Shown here: positions 1-9,242 of the stretch, in pieces | How positions within the stretch are numbered: position 1 is the stretch's first letter | Layout of the letters: each line of letters opens with the position of its first letter | Assembly: GCA_038142525.1 (NCBI GenBank) | Contig: JAYQKE010000022.1 | Coordinates: forward strand, 1-28,435 | Reading direction: 5' to 3' | DNA: 28,435 bases | DNA from: CAJQHK01 sp038142525 | Lineage (GTDB): Bacteria > Pseudomonadota > Alphaproteobacteria > Rickettsiales > UBA1997 | Translations under genes and position numbers: made by a program | Notes under the pieces: generated by a model | Seen by the model: the letters and a program-made list of their open reading frames with translations, nothing else | The model's database searches: none | What the model was told of the DNA's origin: nothing

Positions 1-614
1 TTTTAATAAATTGCCCTCTCGCATAATTAATGATGGAAAATATTGGAGATTAAATTTATCTGTTAAAACAGCATTTTGATCAAAAAATAACCTGATTTTT
101 TTATCTTTCATTAAATCAACAACATCTCCTCTAACCAAAAATTATTTTTAATTGGTTATTTTGCTCATGAAGATTAATTGCATAATTAACCTGATCCTCA
201 TCATCTCCATCAATAAAATCATTGTTGGCTGATAATTAAAAGGTAATTTATCAAAAGGATTAATCTTTGTTCCTTTTTTAGCAAATATTACACCATTATG
301 GTCTTTTAAATCATCGGTAACTGTAATTGATGGGTCATAATATCTGGCGAAAGTCTCGCTTCTTGTTTTTATTATATCGGTTGCATCTTTTGGTCTATTA
401 GCGGATTTGATAGCATTTTCTTGCCATTTTTTTGCAATTTTGATAATTGACCAGACTTTTCCATTACAGATAATTTGTCTTTTATCATCTGTAAAGCATC
501 TGTCTCGGCAATATCATAGAAATTTACAACAGAGCCAAAATCTTTTGCAAAAGTGATATTACAAAAGATAGTCAAGACAAAGATTTGCATTATTTTAAAT
601 AGACGCCACAACAT
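1..614 (-). pseudogene. traW: TraW, F-type conjugation pilus assembly protein (broken, runs off edge)
   Basis: TraW is a periplasmic protein needed for F-pilus assembly. The open start (614-372) has a signal peptide ending near FAKDFGS and then the TraW-type stretch DFGSVVNFYDIAETDAL. The frame is lost at a T7 run (427-433) and coding continues in another frame with RYYDPSITVTDDLKDHNG and KKGTKINPFDKL, which are TraW hallmarks. A second shift lies near 205-235, after which DGDDEDQVNYAINLHE is readable. A third is at an A5 run (137-141), restoring LVRGDVVDLMKDKKIRLFFD and FPSLIMREG. Each shift is corrected by adding one base. The gene overlaps the peptidase gene by 20 bases and continues past position 1. 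Family assignment is secure; whether it is a true pseudogene depends on read-level accuracy. Confidence 0.85.
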
Positions 615-1083
615 ATCCGATTATTTGATTTTGATGAACATAGCCAAAATAACGAGAATCATAACTGTCTGGATGAATGCTTCCGACAAAATAATTATTT
701 TTTGGAATAACTTTATTTTCTAATTTAAAATTGTGTAATTTTTGACCTTTTTTACCAAATTCTTTAGGTCTAAATCTAACGATTTCATTGATTACATAAC
801 TATTTTTTATGAATTTTATATTATCATGGGAAATTCCAAAAATATATTTGGTAAATTTCTTATTAGCAAAATATGGATCATCTCTCTTTACTTTGAATAT
901 AATAAGATCACCTCTTTTTTGGTTTATAAGAATTATCTTTTTATAGATAAAAAAGGTTTTATTAATTGATTTGGATAGATTATAGCCAATTTGATAATTA
1001 TTAATTTTTAGACCAATAATTATAACTATTGGCAAGAAACATAATATTAATAAGATGTATTTTCTACTTATTATATTTTTCAT
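595..1083 (-). CDS. TraF-type S26 signal peptidase of the conjugation system
   Basis: A 162-residue membrane-anchored serine peptidase of family S26 (TraF/LepB-like), which in conjugation systems processes secreted or pilus components. One N-terminal membrane segment (about residues 8-26) is followed by the serine region NLSKSINKTFFIYKK, then KRGDLIIFK, a lysine-containing stretch KYIFGISHDNIKF, and the conserved C-terminal block FVGSIHPDSYDSRYFGYV. Spacing and length fit the family. It overlaps traW downstream and abuts trbI upstream (4-base overlap at 1080-1083), so it is part of the tra operon. Exact Ser/Lys catalytic residues are inferred from motif position only. It is uninterrupted, unlike most of its neighbours. 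Confidence 0.8.
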   Translation of the reverse strand: MKNIISRKYILLILCFLPIVIIIGLKINNYQIGYNLSKSINKTFFIYKKIILINQKRGDLIIFKVKRDDPYFANKKFTKYIFGISHDNIKFIKNSYVINEIVRFRPKEFGKKGQKLHNFKLENKVIPKNNYFVGSIHPDSYDSRYFGYVHQNQIIGYVVASI

Positions 1084-1430
1084 GATTTTTCATTATTTTT
1101 GATATCACCGACTAATATTAAAAGCTGACTAGTTATATCCTCCTTTGATGCGACATTGACATAACGATTATCTAAGATTACTAGATTATTTTGTTTGGTT
1201 AATTGTGATAAATAATCCTTAAAAGTAAGTTTTCTTGTGATAGTTTTTTTTACTATATCCTTCTCATTAACAGAAAATGTTAATAATGAATTATCAATTT
1301 TAGAAAAATTGGCAGTAACTATTGTTACAGGCTTATATTTAAATGATAATATTGTTAAATTTATGGCAATTATTGATAATATAATTACAATCAAATTATT
1401 TTTTATGTCTTTGAGGTTTAATGTTTTCAT
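1080..1430 (-). CDS. trbI: TrbI-like conjugation protein
   Basis: A 116-residue protein with one N-terminal membrane helix (about residues 12-30) and a short periplasmic domain. In F-type operons TrbI is a small inner-membrane protein that influences pilus outgrowth and retraction. Matches to the family are the post-membrane PVTIVTANFSKIDNSL segment and the C-terminal pattern FKDYLSQLTKQNNLVILDNR followed by VASKEDITSQLL. It lies between traK and the S26 peptidase with almost no intergenic space. In F plasmid trbI follows traC; here it follows traK because traB and traK lie after traC. The gene is open. The assignment rests on size, topology and position plus weak motif similarity. Confidence 0.7.
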   Translation of the reverse strand: MKTLNLKDIKNNLIVIILSIIAINLTILSFKYKPVTIVTANFSKIDNSLLTFSVNEKDIVKKTITRKLTFKDYLSQLTKQNNLVILDNRYVNVASKEDITSQLLILVGDIKNNEKS

Positions 1431-1434
1431 TAGC

Positions 1435-2159
1435 CTAATTAATAGATTTTACCATATATAAATTTGTGGATTTTTTTGGTAATAATGATTTTTTATCAAG
1501 CATTACGGCAACATATCCATCCTTGTAAAAATCCTGCTCACTAAGATTTTTCAATTCCTTAGACTTATTAATAATTAGATATTTTTCTATTTTATATTCT
1601 TTAAAATTAGGTAATTTATGATGATTATTATAAGATGAAGATATTAAGGAATTTTTTGGAATTATTTTTAAATCCTTAACTTTTATTTTAATATTAGGTT
1701 TAAATTTACTTTGATATTGATAATTGTCAGGAATTTTTCCATTATAAAAATCCTTTAAAAGCGATATAATATTTTGTTTATAATTATCATTCTTATCAGC
1801 CCTTTTTGATGAATTTAAATTAGGATTATTTAAAATTAAGGTCTTGGAGGTAATATATCTTGGTGCTATATTTAATTTATAAGTATAACCATTTTTGGTC
1901 ACTAAAAAAAGTGAAGTAACTTTTTTAGTTGAAGAATTTACTCTTAAATAAAGGTCTTTTGTTTTGTTATTTTGAGTAATTACAAGATCTCCTTATTAGC
2001 TTGAAATGACTCAATTACATCATTTGACAGACTAATTCTATTAATATTATTTTTACTTAATATTACTCTTTTTTCTATATCTGGAAAAATATTTACAATT
2101 TCTGCCCCAAATAAATTAAAAGAAAATAATAAAATAAATAGTGATAGATATTTTTTCAT
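1435..2159 (-). pseudogene. traK: TraK, secretin-like outer membrane core protein (one frameshift)
   Basis: TraK is the secretin-like VirB9 counterpart in the F-type outer membrane core, working with TraV and TraB. The ATG at 2159 starts a clear signal peptide (MKKYLSLFILLFSFNLFGAE), then a VNIFPDIEKR segment. The frame fails near 1993-1996, where an AA pair should be AAA, and immediately resumes as GDLVITQNNKTKDLYLRV and FLVTKNGYTYKLNIAPRYI, the signature N-terminal domain of TraK. The rest (1902-1435) is open and ends with the predicted C-terminal domain. Adding one base gives about 240 residues, normal for TraK. It lies 15 bases after traB and just before trbI. Confidence 0.85.
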
Positions 2160-2174
2160 AATTTGATGATTTAA

Positions 2175-3469
2175 TTATAATTTTTTATTTATTAGCTCTT
2201 TTGATTTTCTGCCGTCGATAAAAGAACCCTTATAGAAAATTACCTCAACATCTAAACCCTGCCCTATTGAAATTACTGGCTCAATTTGTTCCATTTTTTT
2301 GATATAATAATCTGATAATCGATCAAGAGCTGATCCAAAACCTGATCCCATACCAGATTTTGCAATATCACTCGTGCTTCTAGTAACCGTTGCAATTGCA
2401 CCATTAATAGATGTGCCTGGTTGATATCTTTGCTCTATTGATTTACCTAAATTAGCTAAGATTCCAGACATAAATGATTTAGCAACTAAATCACCTTCTT
2501 TTTCAATAACGCGACCCCTAATGCCTGCCTTACCAAAAGAGGAAACATAACCATAAATATCAGCTTCTGTCACTTTTTGATCATCTGCATTACAAGTCAT
2601 TTTAATTAATCTGATATATCCTCGCTCACTTGAAAGGTCGCCACTAGCCTCGCCAGTTAAGGTGCAACCTCTAATATCTGTTTTATTTTTTAAATTAAGA
2701 TCTTCAGGATTTGCTGATGAAAAAGCATGTGATGTAACTCTTAGTAATACTGGTCTTGGCTCACTTTGACTTGTAACACCAACACCTGCATCAACAGAAG
2801 ATAATAATTTAGCTGATGCGATAGAACCTGCTGGCAAATATTCATTTACATCAAAATCAGAATTATTATTAAAGACAACCATTTCAATTTCATTATTGGT
2901 TATATTGCCTATATTTTGATTATTATAATTTTGAGAATTATTGATGTTATGGTTGTTTACATTTTGATAAAAATTATTTTTTGGAAATTCTGGCTCTTTA
3001 TTTTCTGTAATTAATGGTTCTTTAGCATATTTATAGATGATATTTTCCTTTACTTTTGTTGCTTCTTTTGGTTTTTCTAACTTTTCTTTATTTTTGATAT
3101 CCTCTTTTGTAACTATGTTATTATTTTCTAGATCGCTTACTTTTTCCTCTAACGCATCTAAAGAGGGGATTGCTATTTTTCCAGAAGCTATATCTTTTAA
3201 TAATTGTAAATGAGTTTTGTCTTTTTTCTGGCATCTCTTTCTAATTCTTCTACCCTACCCTCTAAGGCAATTTTTATTGTATTGTCATTATCGCTAAAAG
3301 TCTTATCAAGATCGACCTTAATTTGTCCCTTTTTATAAATTGCATCATCGCCATCAGCAAATATATAAACAGACATCATAAAAAAGAATAAAATCATACC
3401 CATAATGATAAGATTTTTTCCTTTTATATAATCCTTATATGAACTATTTAGAGGTGTTATTTTAGCCAT
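2175..3469 (-). pseudogene. traB: TraB, VirB10-like inner membrane/core protein (one frameshift)
   Basis: TraB spans from the inner membrane to the outer core complex (VirB10 role). The N-terminal part (3469-3197) has one membrane helix at about residues 18-38 and the start of a coiled coil. The frame changes at a T6 run (3222-3227); with one added base coding continues as a coiled-coil and Asn/Lys-rich linker through 2883. It then joins the well-conserved domain with PAGSIASAKLLSSVDAG, RPVLLRV, DIRGCTLTGEASGDLSSER and GKAGIRGRV. The repaired protein is about 430 residues, the usual size. It overlaps the 3' end of traC by 8 bases. Gene order traC-traB-traK differs from F (traK-traB-traC). Confidence 0.87.
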
Positions 3470-6058
3470 AATTGAAAAATTCTTTTGTTGCTATTTTGAC
3501 AGCATCGACAGTGCTATAACCTTGCTTAATTAATTCCTCCTTCCTATCTCTATGCTCCTTTTTTGTACTATAAAGCATTGCAGAAAATGGATCACATATA
3601 AATCTAGCAAGAGCAAAAGTACCCTCTCCTTTTATTATTAATTCACTAAAATTCTTACTTTTCTGAATAGATTTAATCACCTCCATCTGATTCTTAGATA
3701 AATTTAAAATTTCTTGAGTATCTTGTAATGCTTGAGGATTTTGTCTTAGAAGTAATGTCCAATCAGAAGTATCAAGACAGGCTTTTGCACCTAAATTTTG
3801 TGTATAATCGGCAACCTTTTGAGTTCCTGTAATAATTGATCCTGCATATTTACGACATCTTCTGGCAAGACCCTCAATAAATGTTACCATTGATTTACCC
3901 CCATTAAGCATTGCCCAAGCCTCATCAATCATAATTAAAGATTTTATTGTACCTTTTTTGACATAAATATATTCGGAAATTAAATACATCACCGACATCA
4001 GAACAACAGATAGTAAGTGTTTGTCACTCTTTATATTACTTAATTCGAAAGTCATTAAGATATTATTAATATCAATTACTTCTCCCTTATTAAAATATGA
4101 TCCATATATTCCTTGATCGGTAAAATTATATAATAATTCACCTAAATTCTTTGATCTGTTACTGGTTTGATTTTTTAAATAATTAGCAATATCGGTAATT
4201 GTTGGGGTAATTTTGGTTTTGATATAATTATTTACTATCTGATCTAAGGCTTTTGATATATCTATTTTTTTCTTCTTCGCTACATTCGGTATTAGGACGA
4301 CACATGAGAGATGTCATATTTAGCAAAAAATCAGAAACCTCCATTCGATATTTAGAAGATTTAGATAAATCATTAAGATTTATAAATCCAAAAGGATTGA
4401 TATTAATTTGCCTTTCATCAGAAAATTCAATAAATTCTCCATCAGCAATATTGGTTAAATCTCTAAAGGAATATCCATCATCAATAATAAAAACCTTAGT
4501 ATTTGAAGCGAGATGAGTTGTTACAATTTCTTGCATAAAAAATGATTTTCCAGAACCTATACCCCCAATAATCGCACAATTAAAACCAACTTCTGTTTGA
4601 AATGGCGACCAATTAAGTAACCCTCCCCTTCTACCATATAAAATTAATCCCTCTCCTCTTTTTATATTGGTATATTTTGATAAATTACCCTTCCATTCAC
4701 CAATTAGAGGCACTAAATTTGATGCTGTCCAAGATAATTGCTTCTTGGTCATGCTTAATTTTATATAATCATCTAAAAAATGATTTCCCGCTACAAAAGG
4801 CATTTGTATTAGAAAATTATTTAACTGCATTAAGGAATTAATAGATGTTTTAATCTTGGAATCTTCTAAGATATTTTTTAGATCTTGAGTATCACGATCT
4901 AATTTTTCTTTTGTTTTAGAAAATATGGTAAAATTTTGAATGGTATCAATCATTTTATTGCCATCGGCAATTTTTGATGCCACAAATTTAGCATCTTGCA
5001 ATTTTACTTTTACATTTGGTAAGAATTTTGCCATAGAACTTTCAGCTAATTGAGTAGCTCTAAACATTTTTGTGTTAGCTTTTTTTGAAGCTGAGTTTTG
5101 TGAAATTACTTTAAAACTATAGCAATTAATAAATGGTGTGCAGATTTGTTTATTTTTTGTAAATAAACCAATCAAATTATCATTACAATTTTGTGACCAA
5201 TATTCTCGATAATCACTAACAGTTAAGGTTCTGGCAAAAAAATCACCATTTTTATCATCTCCATTATTAATGATTAAATGATCATCCTTTACTTCCATTC
5301 TTTTAACTCCATCAGTAATCTCACGATTTATTGATTTATAAGATTATGATTTGCTTTATTTGGTTTTTTATCAAATGATAAAATTAACCTCATTAAATTA
5401 ATTAAATCATTATTATCTAAATCTCTTGCTGATGAATTAAGAGAAGTCATAACAGATTTTAACTCCGTTCTATATTTTGATAATTTTTGAGACATTTCCA
5501 AAAATTCTTCCTCTTTGATATCGAGATCATGTTTTTTAAAATAAGCAAGAAGAAAGACATCTTTTGATTTTCTAAAATCATCAATTGTAATTGATAGGGA
5601 TAGGATAATTTTAAAATCTCTTCCAACAATTTGAGGAATATCAAAAAGTGGTTTGAATTTTTGCTGTTTTTGATATTTAATTCTCTGCTCTGCTAATTTA
5701 GAGAATATTTCTTTTTCATTTTGGGATTTATTTTTTTGCCACAATTCTAAATCCTCATCAATATCAGGAGATGCGTAATTCATCACTGACATTGTAAAAA
5801 ATTCATCTAAAGATGATATATATGATGAAACTGAATCTATATCATTATCACTAATTCCTGCAATCGGATCTATCTCAAGTAAAAAACCAATTGAATTTTC
5901 ATTAATGAATAATTTAGTGTCTTTATCATATAGATTATACGGAAACAGCATTGGAACTGTGTAAAAATCCATATCTGGCTTTACAAAATCATTATTCATA
6001 AATTCTGTACCAAAAAACTGATCAATATTAATTTTTTCTTTTTTGCTACTTTCTCCAT
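3462..6058 (-). pseudogene. traC: TraC, conjugation ATPase (VirB4 family; three frameshifts)
   Basis: TraC is the cytoplasmic VirB4-type ATPase that powers pilus assembly. Start is the ATG at 6058, four bases after the TraV-like stop. The frame changes at a T6 run (6039-6044), near 5336, and at a T4 run (4251-4254); correcting all three gives one continuous protein of about 860 residues, normal for TraC. Walker A reads GGIGSGKSFFMQE and Walker B SLIMIDEAWAML. The N-terminal DFYTVPMLFPYNLYDKDT and the LLNWSPFQTEVGFN block before Walker A are also family-like. Two of the corrections add one base; the third removes one A or adds two. No nonsense codon other than those caused by the shifts was seen. 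The ATPase core in the middle and last segments is intact in sequence. Confidence 0.88.
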
Positions 6059-6061
6059 AAT

Positions 6062-6277
6062 TTATTTATTCCAATCAGATTTTTTAATTACCACTTCCAC
6101 ATTTGACGGATGATGCTTATTATTGTCAGAATCTAAGTAACTTGAAAACCAAATATTTCTTACTTCATCATTTGTTCTTTCAAACCTCTTTTCAGCAGGA
6201 AGGTCATAATTTTTTATTGCACAAGATGAGCAGATTAATAGTAAAATAATTGATGATGATATATTTGAGATTTTCAT
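6062..6277 (-). CDS. TraV C-terminal-like small lipoprotein
   Basis: A 71-residue lipoprotein with signal peptide and lipobox (LLICSSC, Cys near residue 19). Its second half, RNIWFSSYLDSDNNKHHPSN followed by VVIKKSDW, resembles the conserved C-terminal block of TraV (the I-W-aromatic, D-x-D/E, H-x-x-S/P pattern). The preceding ORF carries the TraV N-terminal Cys motifs, so the two together look like one TraV split into two lipoproteins, each with its own lipobox. It stops four bases before traC. It may be a functional two-piece TraV or a remnant after an internal rearrangement; the second lipobox argues against a simple frameshift. Confidence 0.6.
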   Translation of the reverse strand: MKISNISSSIILLLICSSCAIKNYDLPAEKRFERTNDEVRNIWFSSYLDSDNNKHHPSNVEVVIKKSDWNK

Positions 6278-6279
6278 AA

Positions 6280-6393
6280 TTAATATTGATCTATTTGCAT
6301 TATTCTTTTACAACCCTGCCCTTTTGGAGCTGGACATTCAAAATCTGCTGATGAGCAAGATGAAATAAAAATAAGTAAGATTATTATTCTCAT
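6280..6393 (-). CDS. traV: TraV N-terminal-like mini-lipoprotein (37 residues)
   Basis: The ATG at 6393 encodes a short hydrophobic signal peptide with lipobox (IFISSCSS) and then DFECPAPKGQGCKRIMQID, which matches the start of TraV, where a lipidated Cys is followed by F-E-C and a second Cys. It stops at 6280, just before the second TraV-like lipoprotein. TraV is the outer-membrane VirB7-like lipoprotein anchoring the TraK/TraB core. Only the N-terminal portion is present, so it is either a minimal VirB7-sized lipoprotein (VirB7 itself is tiny) or the 5' stub of a broken traV. It sits in the expected place relative to traE and traC for this operon. Confidence 0.65.
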   Translation of the reverse strand: MRIIILLIFISSCSSADFECPAPKGQGCKRIMQIDQY

Positions 6394-6403
6394 TTGATTA
6401 TTA

Positions 6404-6976
6404 TTAATTATTATTGATATCCTCAATTACCTCCTCTAACTGCGATACATAATATCTGCCCTTATAATAGTTAAATTTCATACGATAAGTTTTATTTTCT
6501 TTTTTAGTAATTGTGTTATAAGAAAGCATCTTGAACTTCCCAGAGATTATTAATTCCAAGGAATCTTCATTAAAAAATACCTTTTCCAAATCAACATCAA
6601 AGAAGGATGAATATTTATTTTTTATGATTTTTTCCTGCAGCTTCCTTAAATTACTTACAATTTTAGATCTATTCTCAATTTCAGGATGAATATGATTTAA
6701 CAATCTATTATGAGAATTCTTAATATTATCTGGATTAACATCTAAAAATAGATGCATAATATCTTGCGATAATTCCATAAAATATTTCTTTGAAGCAATA
6801 TTTGGATTATAATAAATAGCATCATCTGGCTTTAAAGACGGAATTATAACTGTATTATCCTGATGATAGAATATTTTATAAGACAATAAAATATTAGATA
6901 TGAGTAATATCATGGCGATCAATGCTATGATATTTCTTTGATTTTTTAAGCTATTATTAACTAAAATCTGACTCAT
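6404..6976 (-). CDS. traE: TraE, VirB5/VirB8-like pilus assembly protein
   Basis: A 190-residue bitopic inner-membrane protein. One N-terminal membrane helix (about residues 15-34) is followed by a periplasmic domain. The pattern PDDAIYYNPNIASKKYFMEL, the later LELIISGKFK and the closing YRMKFNYYKGRYYVSQLEEV are the usual TraE landmarks. In F systems TraE acts with TraL, TraK, TraB and TraV in the assembly scaffold. Length matches the family and the frame is uninterrupted. It follows traL by 17 bases and precedes the traV pieces by 10, so it is cotranscribed. Confidence 0.88.
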   Translation of the reverse strand: MSQILVNNSLKNQRNIIALIAMILLISNILLSYKIFYHQDNTVIIPSLKPDDAIYYNPNIASKKYFMELSQDIMHLFLDVNPDNIKNSHNRLLNHIHPEIENRSKIVSNLRKLQEKIIKNKYSSFFDVDLEKVFFNEDSLELIISGKFKMLSYNTITKKENKTYRMKFNYYKGRYYVSQLEEVIEDINNN

Positions 6977-6993
6977 TATTGATTATTAGATTA

Positions 6994-7275
6994 TTAAAAT
7001 ATTTTTTTAACAAAAGGCTTTATCAAAGACTTTAAGCCAATAAAATCATATAATTTTTGATATTTAACGGATTGAATGAAATTTTTTTTATCACCCTTAT
7101 AGGAAAAATACCAAAAAACCAGACCCACACTAATTAACAAAAAAACAAAAGATTCCAAAAATAAGGAAAAAAAGAATAAGGAGAAAATTAAAAAAAATTC
7201 TTCTCTTTCAATTCCAAATATTTTGTTCGATTCAATCGTTTTGGGAATGTGATATTTTTCGTTATAATTACTCAT
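6994..7275 (-). CDS. traL: TraL, inner membrane pilus assembly protein
   Basis: A 93-residue protein with a charged N-terminus (HIPKTIESNKIFGIERE), a long hydrophobic stretch that forms one or two membrane helices (about residues 27-60), and a basic C-terminal tail, the topology and length of TraL (VirB3-like). TraL localises pilus assembly components at the inner membrane. A purine-rich ribosome-binding site (AAGAG) lies a few bases before the ATG at 7275, just after the traA stop. Its position between traA and traE is the canonical one. The frame is uninterrupted. Confidence 0.87.
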   Translation of the reverse strand: MSNYNEKYHIPKTIESNKIFGIEREEFFLIFSLFFFSLFLESFVFLLISVGLVFWYFSYKGDKKNFIQSVKYQKLYDFIGLKSLIKPFVKKIF

Positions 7276-7284
7276 CTCTTGCCA

Positions 7285-7598
7285 CTATATTATTCCAGAA
7301 AATAAACCTGTAATAATTGCAGGACCATACAAAGCGACCAAAGAAACACCTATTGAAGATATAAAAGCCATTGCATTCATTTTAACTATTGATGCAACTA
7401 AACCTATTCCAAAGCTACATAAAGCAATAATTTTTCCCCCTTCTTGATCGTATCTACCATTTTATCATCCATAGTAGAAGATAAGGAGTCTTGCCCTGCC
7501 ATAGCTAATTCTGGAAATAAAAGAAAAATTGATAATATTGTAAATAAACTAATGTTTGTTTTTGAAATTTTTATTATTTTGTTATTTTTCATATTCAT
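7285..7598 (-). pseudogene. traA: TraA propilin (one frameshift)
   Basis: The first gene of the operon encodes the pilus subunit precursor. The start (7598) gives a long basic signal sequence with a hydrophobic core and the processing region PELAMAGQDS, then a short amphipathic part. The frame is lost at a C5 run (7436-7440); adding one base gives GGKIIALCSFGIGLVASIV, a loop, and ISSIGVSLVALYGPAIITGL, the two membrane helices of an F-type pilin, with stop at 7285. The repaired protein is about 104 residues. Without repair it ends before the second helix and could not form a pilin. It is followed 9 bases later by traL. Confidence 0.82.
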
Positions 7599-7617
7599 TT
7601 GTAAAAATTAAATTTAA

Positions 7618-7955
7618 TTAAAATAATGAAGCAACCAGCTTCATAAAATTATGTAGATTGAAAATTTCAAATATTTCTCTTATCCAAACTTCGTAATTTA
7701 TTCCATTGATTTTTAGGATAATATTCTTTACTGAATTTTGTTAAATATGGAAAATTTTCTGGAGTAAAACTCCTTATTTTATCTAAAGGGGTAATTTTAT
7801 TATGTCTTATTCTGTTTTTCTTTCTTCGCATTTTTTTATTACAGGAATGGATTGTTCCTGTAGATAGTCATTTGTGATTAAACCATTATCGTAATCCTTT
7901 GTTAATTGATCGAGAAATTGAATTTCTTGAGTTGTGTAAAGAGTGTATTTTTCAT
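7618..7955 (-). pseudogene. Small gene of unknown function upstream of traA (two frameshifts)
   Basis: Starting at the ATG at 7955 and adding one A in each of two short A runs (near 7950 and near 7805), a continuous protein of about 112 residues is read. It begins YTLYTTQEIQFLDQLTKDY and contains QSIPVIKKCEERK, then RNKITPL-type basic residues (seen as RIRHNKITPLDKIRSF) and ends NLHNFMKLVASLF. I do not recognise the family. The high Lys/Arg content and lack of membrane segments fit a cytoplasmic, possibly nucleic-acid-binding protein. It lies 20 bases before the traA start and on the same strand, so it may be the true first gene of the operon or a regulator of it. Confidence 0.5.
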
Positions 7956-8270
7956 TTTTGTAAAAAAAATTAACCTTTATTTAATATCATAATTATTTAT
8001 TAAATAAGATAAATATATATTATAAATTAAGTTTTATATATGATTTTTAATAAGTCAATAATTATTTTCTTAAAAAACTATCTTTACTTTTGAGAAAGTT
8101 AGTTGCAGAAAAAACATAATTTCTTTTATCTTTTTGACAGATAAAAGACCCTTTAAAAATCAAACTTACTTGCTTACTTATATTTATATTTTGCATATTT
8201 TGATATTTTAATTATCATATAATTATATATGTGCATAACATAATAAAAGTATGTTTTAGATAATTATAAT
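7956..8270. other. Divergent intergenic region between the tra operon and the replication block
   Basis: About 315 bases of very AT-rich DNA with no ORF. It should hold the promoters for the leftward tra operon and for the rightward XRE gene at 8271. A 14-base string TTACTTGCTTACTT (8166-8179) is repeated exactly upstream of parA (12409-12422). No confident -35/-10 pair could be fixed because TATAAT-like strings occur throughout. Confidence 0.45.
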
Positions 8271-8519
8271 ATGCAAGAAAAAAATATTGTTATTATTAGA
8301 AAATTTAGCAAATTAGCAAGATCATGGCTTGATTGGAATCAAGAAGATTTAGCAAAAAGAGTAGGATTGCAAAAATTAGCTATTGTTAAATTTGAGAAGA
8401 ATCAAACTAAAAACCCTATAACTACAGCTATTGCAATTAGAAGTTTTTTTGAAAAAGAGGGGATATCATTTAAGGAAGAAGGGGGTAAAATTGTTATAAT
8501 GATTGAAAAATTTAATTGA
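8271..8519 (+). CDS. XRE-family helix-turn-helix regulator
   Basis: An 82-residue single-domain Cro/C1-type DNA-binding protein. The pattern ARSWLDWNQEDLAKRVGLQK, then KFEKNQTKNPI and FFEKEGISF, is the usual short alphaproteobacterial XRE layout (helix, Q-E-D-L-A recognition start, F-E-x-N turn, closing I-x-F strand). No other domain is present. It precedes a HEPN-like gene by 40 bases on the same strand and is divergent from the tra operon, so it could control either. A decayed second copy of its 3' half lies at about 11494-11626. Confidence 0.82.
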   Translation: MQEKNIVIIRKFSKLARSWLDWNQEDLAKRVGLQKLAIVKFEKNQTKNPITTAIAIRSFFEKEGISFKEEGGKIVIMIEKFN

Positions 8520-8558
8520 AAAAATGCAAAAAAGATTGAAGACTCGTATGATAAAATA

Positions 8559-9197
8559 ATGAACGATCTTGAAATAGGATATGACAAGTTGATAAAATTA
8601 ATTACACATTATAAGAAGAAAAAATTTGGAGATAATAGATTTAATCAATCTACTAAAGATAATAATGATTTTGTATTTTTTAACTTTAATCATGTATATG
8701 TGCAAGATATAATCAATGATGTTAGAGACTTAAAATTTTTATCACTAAATATAGTAAAAAATATACATAATTATAATTGTAATAATAACTGGAAACCTGT
8801 ATTAGAAGATGATAAAGATATTAATTCAATAGAAACTGAAGATGTCTGTTATTTATACTGTATTATAAAATCACTATCCGAACTATGGTATTATAAATCT
8901 CACAAAGTTTTAAAAATAATACAAAGTGGATTTCGTGAAATAAAACTTAGAGATGAAAATAAATGTTTTAAAAACATAATTCGTGTTAGAAATAATTTAT
9001 TAGAACATTCTTATTATACAACAAAGTTAACTAATCCAAAAGAAAATTTTCAGCCTCTCGGCATTCTTTCTGACCGTATTGGAACTTCCGATTATTCATT
9101 TCGTTTTGGCAAAAAGGTACAATTAAGCAAAAACGAACAAGTTGAAGATAATGGAACTTTAGACAATGCAAAAAGGGTTTCTAAAGTTATTAAGTGA
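8559..9197 (+). CDS. Hypothetical protein with a HEPN-like R-x5-H motif
   Basis: A 212-residue, mostly helical, acidic-then-basic protein with no signal peptide or membrane helix. I do not recognise the whole family. Residues 142-150 read RVRNNLLEH, an R-N-x4-H arrangement like the catalytic motif of HEPN ribonucleases (Rx4-6H with a polar residue after Arg), and it sits in a predicted helix. The C-terminal 50 residues are polar and probably disordered. The gene follows the XRE regulator, an arrangement seen in many toxin-antitoxin pairs, but XRE-HEPN pairing here is inference. It converges on rep with 45 bases between stops. It could also be a non-catalytic HEPN relative. Confidence 0.4.
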   Translation: MNDLEIGYDKLIKLITHYKKKKFGDNRFNQSTKDNNDFVFFNFNHVYVQDIINDVRDLKFLSLNIVKNIHNYNCNNNWKPVLEDDKDINSIETEDVCYLYCIIKSLSELWYYKSHKVLKIIQSGFREIKLRDENKCFKNIIRVRNNLLEHSYYTTKLTNPKENFQPLGILSDRIGTSDYSFRFGKKVQLSKNEQVEDNGTLDNAKRVSKVIK

Positions 9198-9242
9198 AAG
9201 CTTTGAAAGCTACTAAAAGACACGAATTAGACATTCGCAACA

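Noticed and set aside
742..1461. Plus-strand ORFs over the S26 peptidase and trbI
   Set aside because: They lie antisense to genes with clear family motifs and have low-complexity AT-driven composition.
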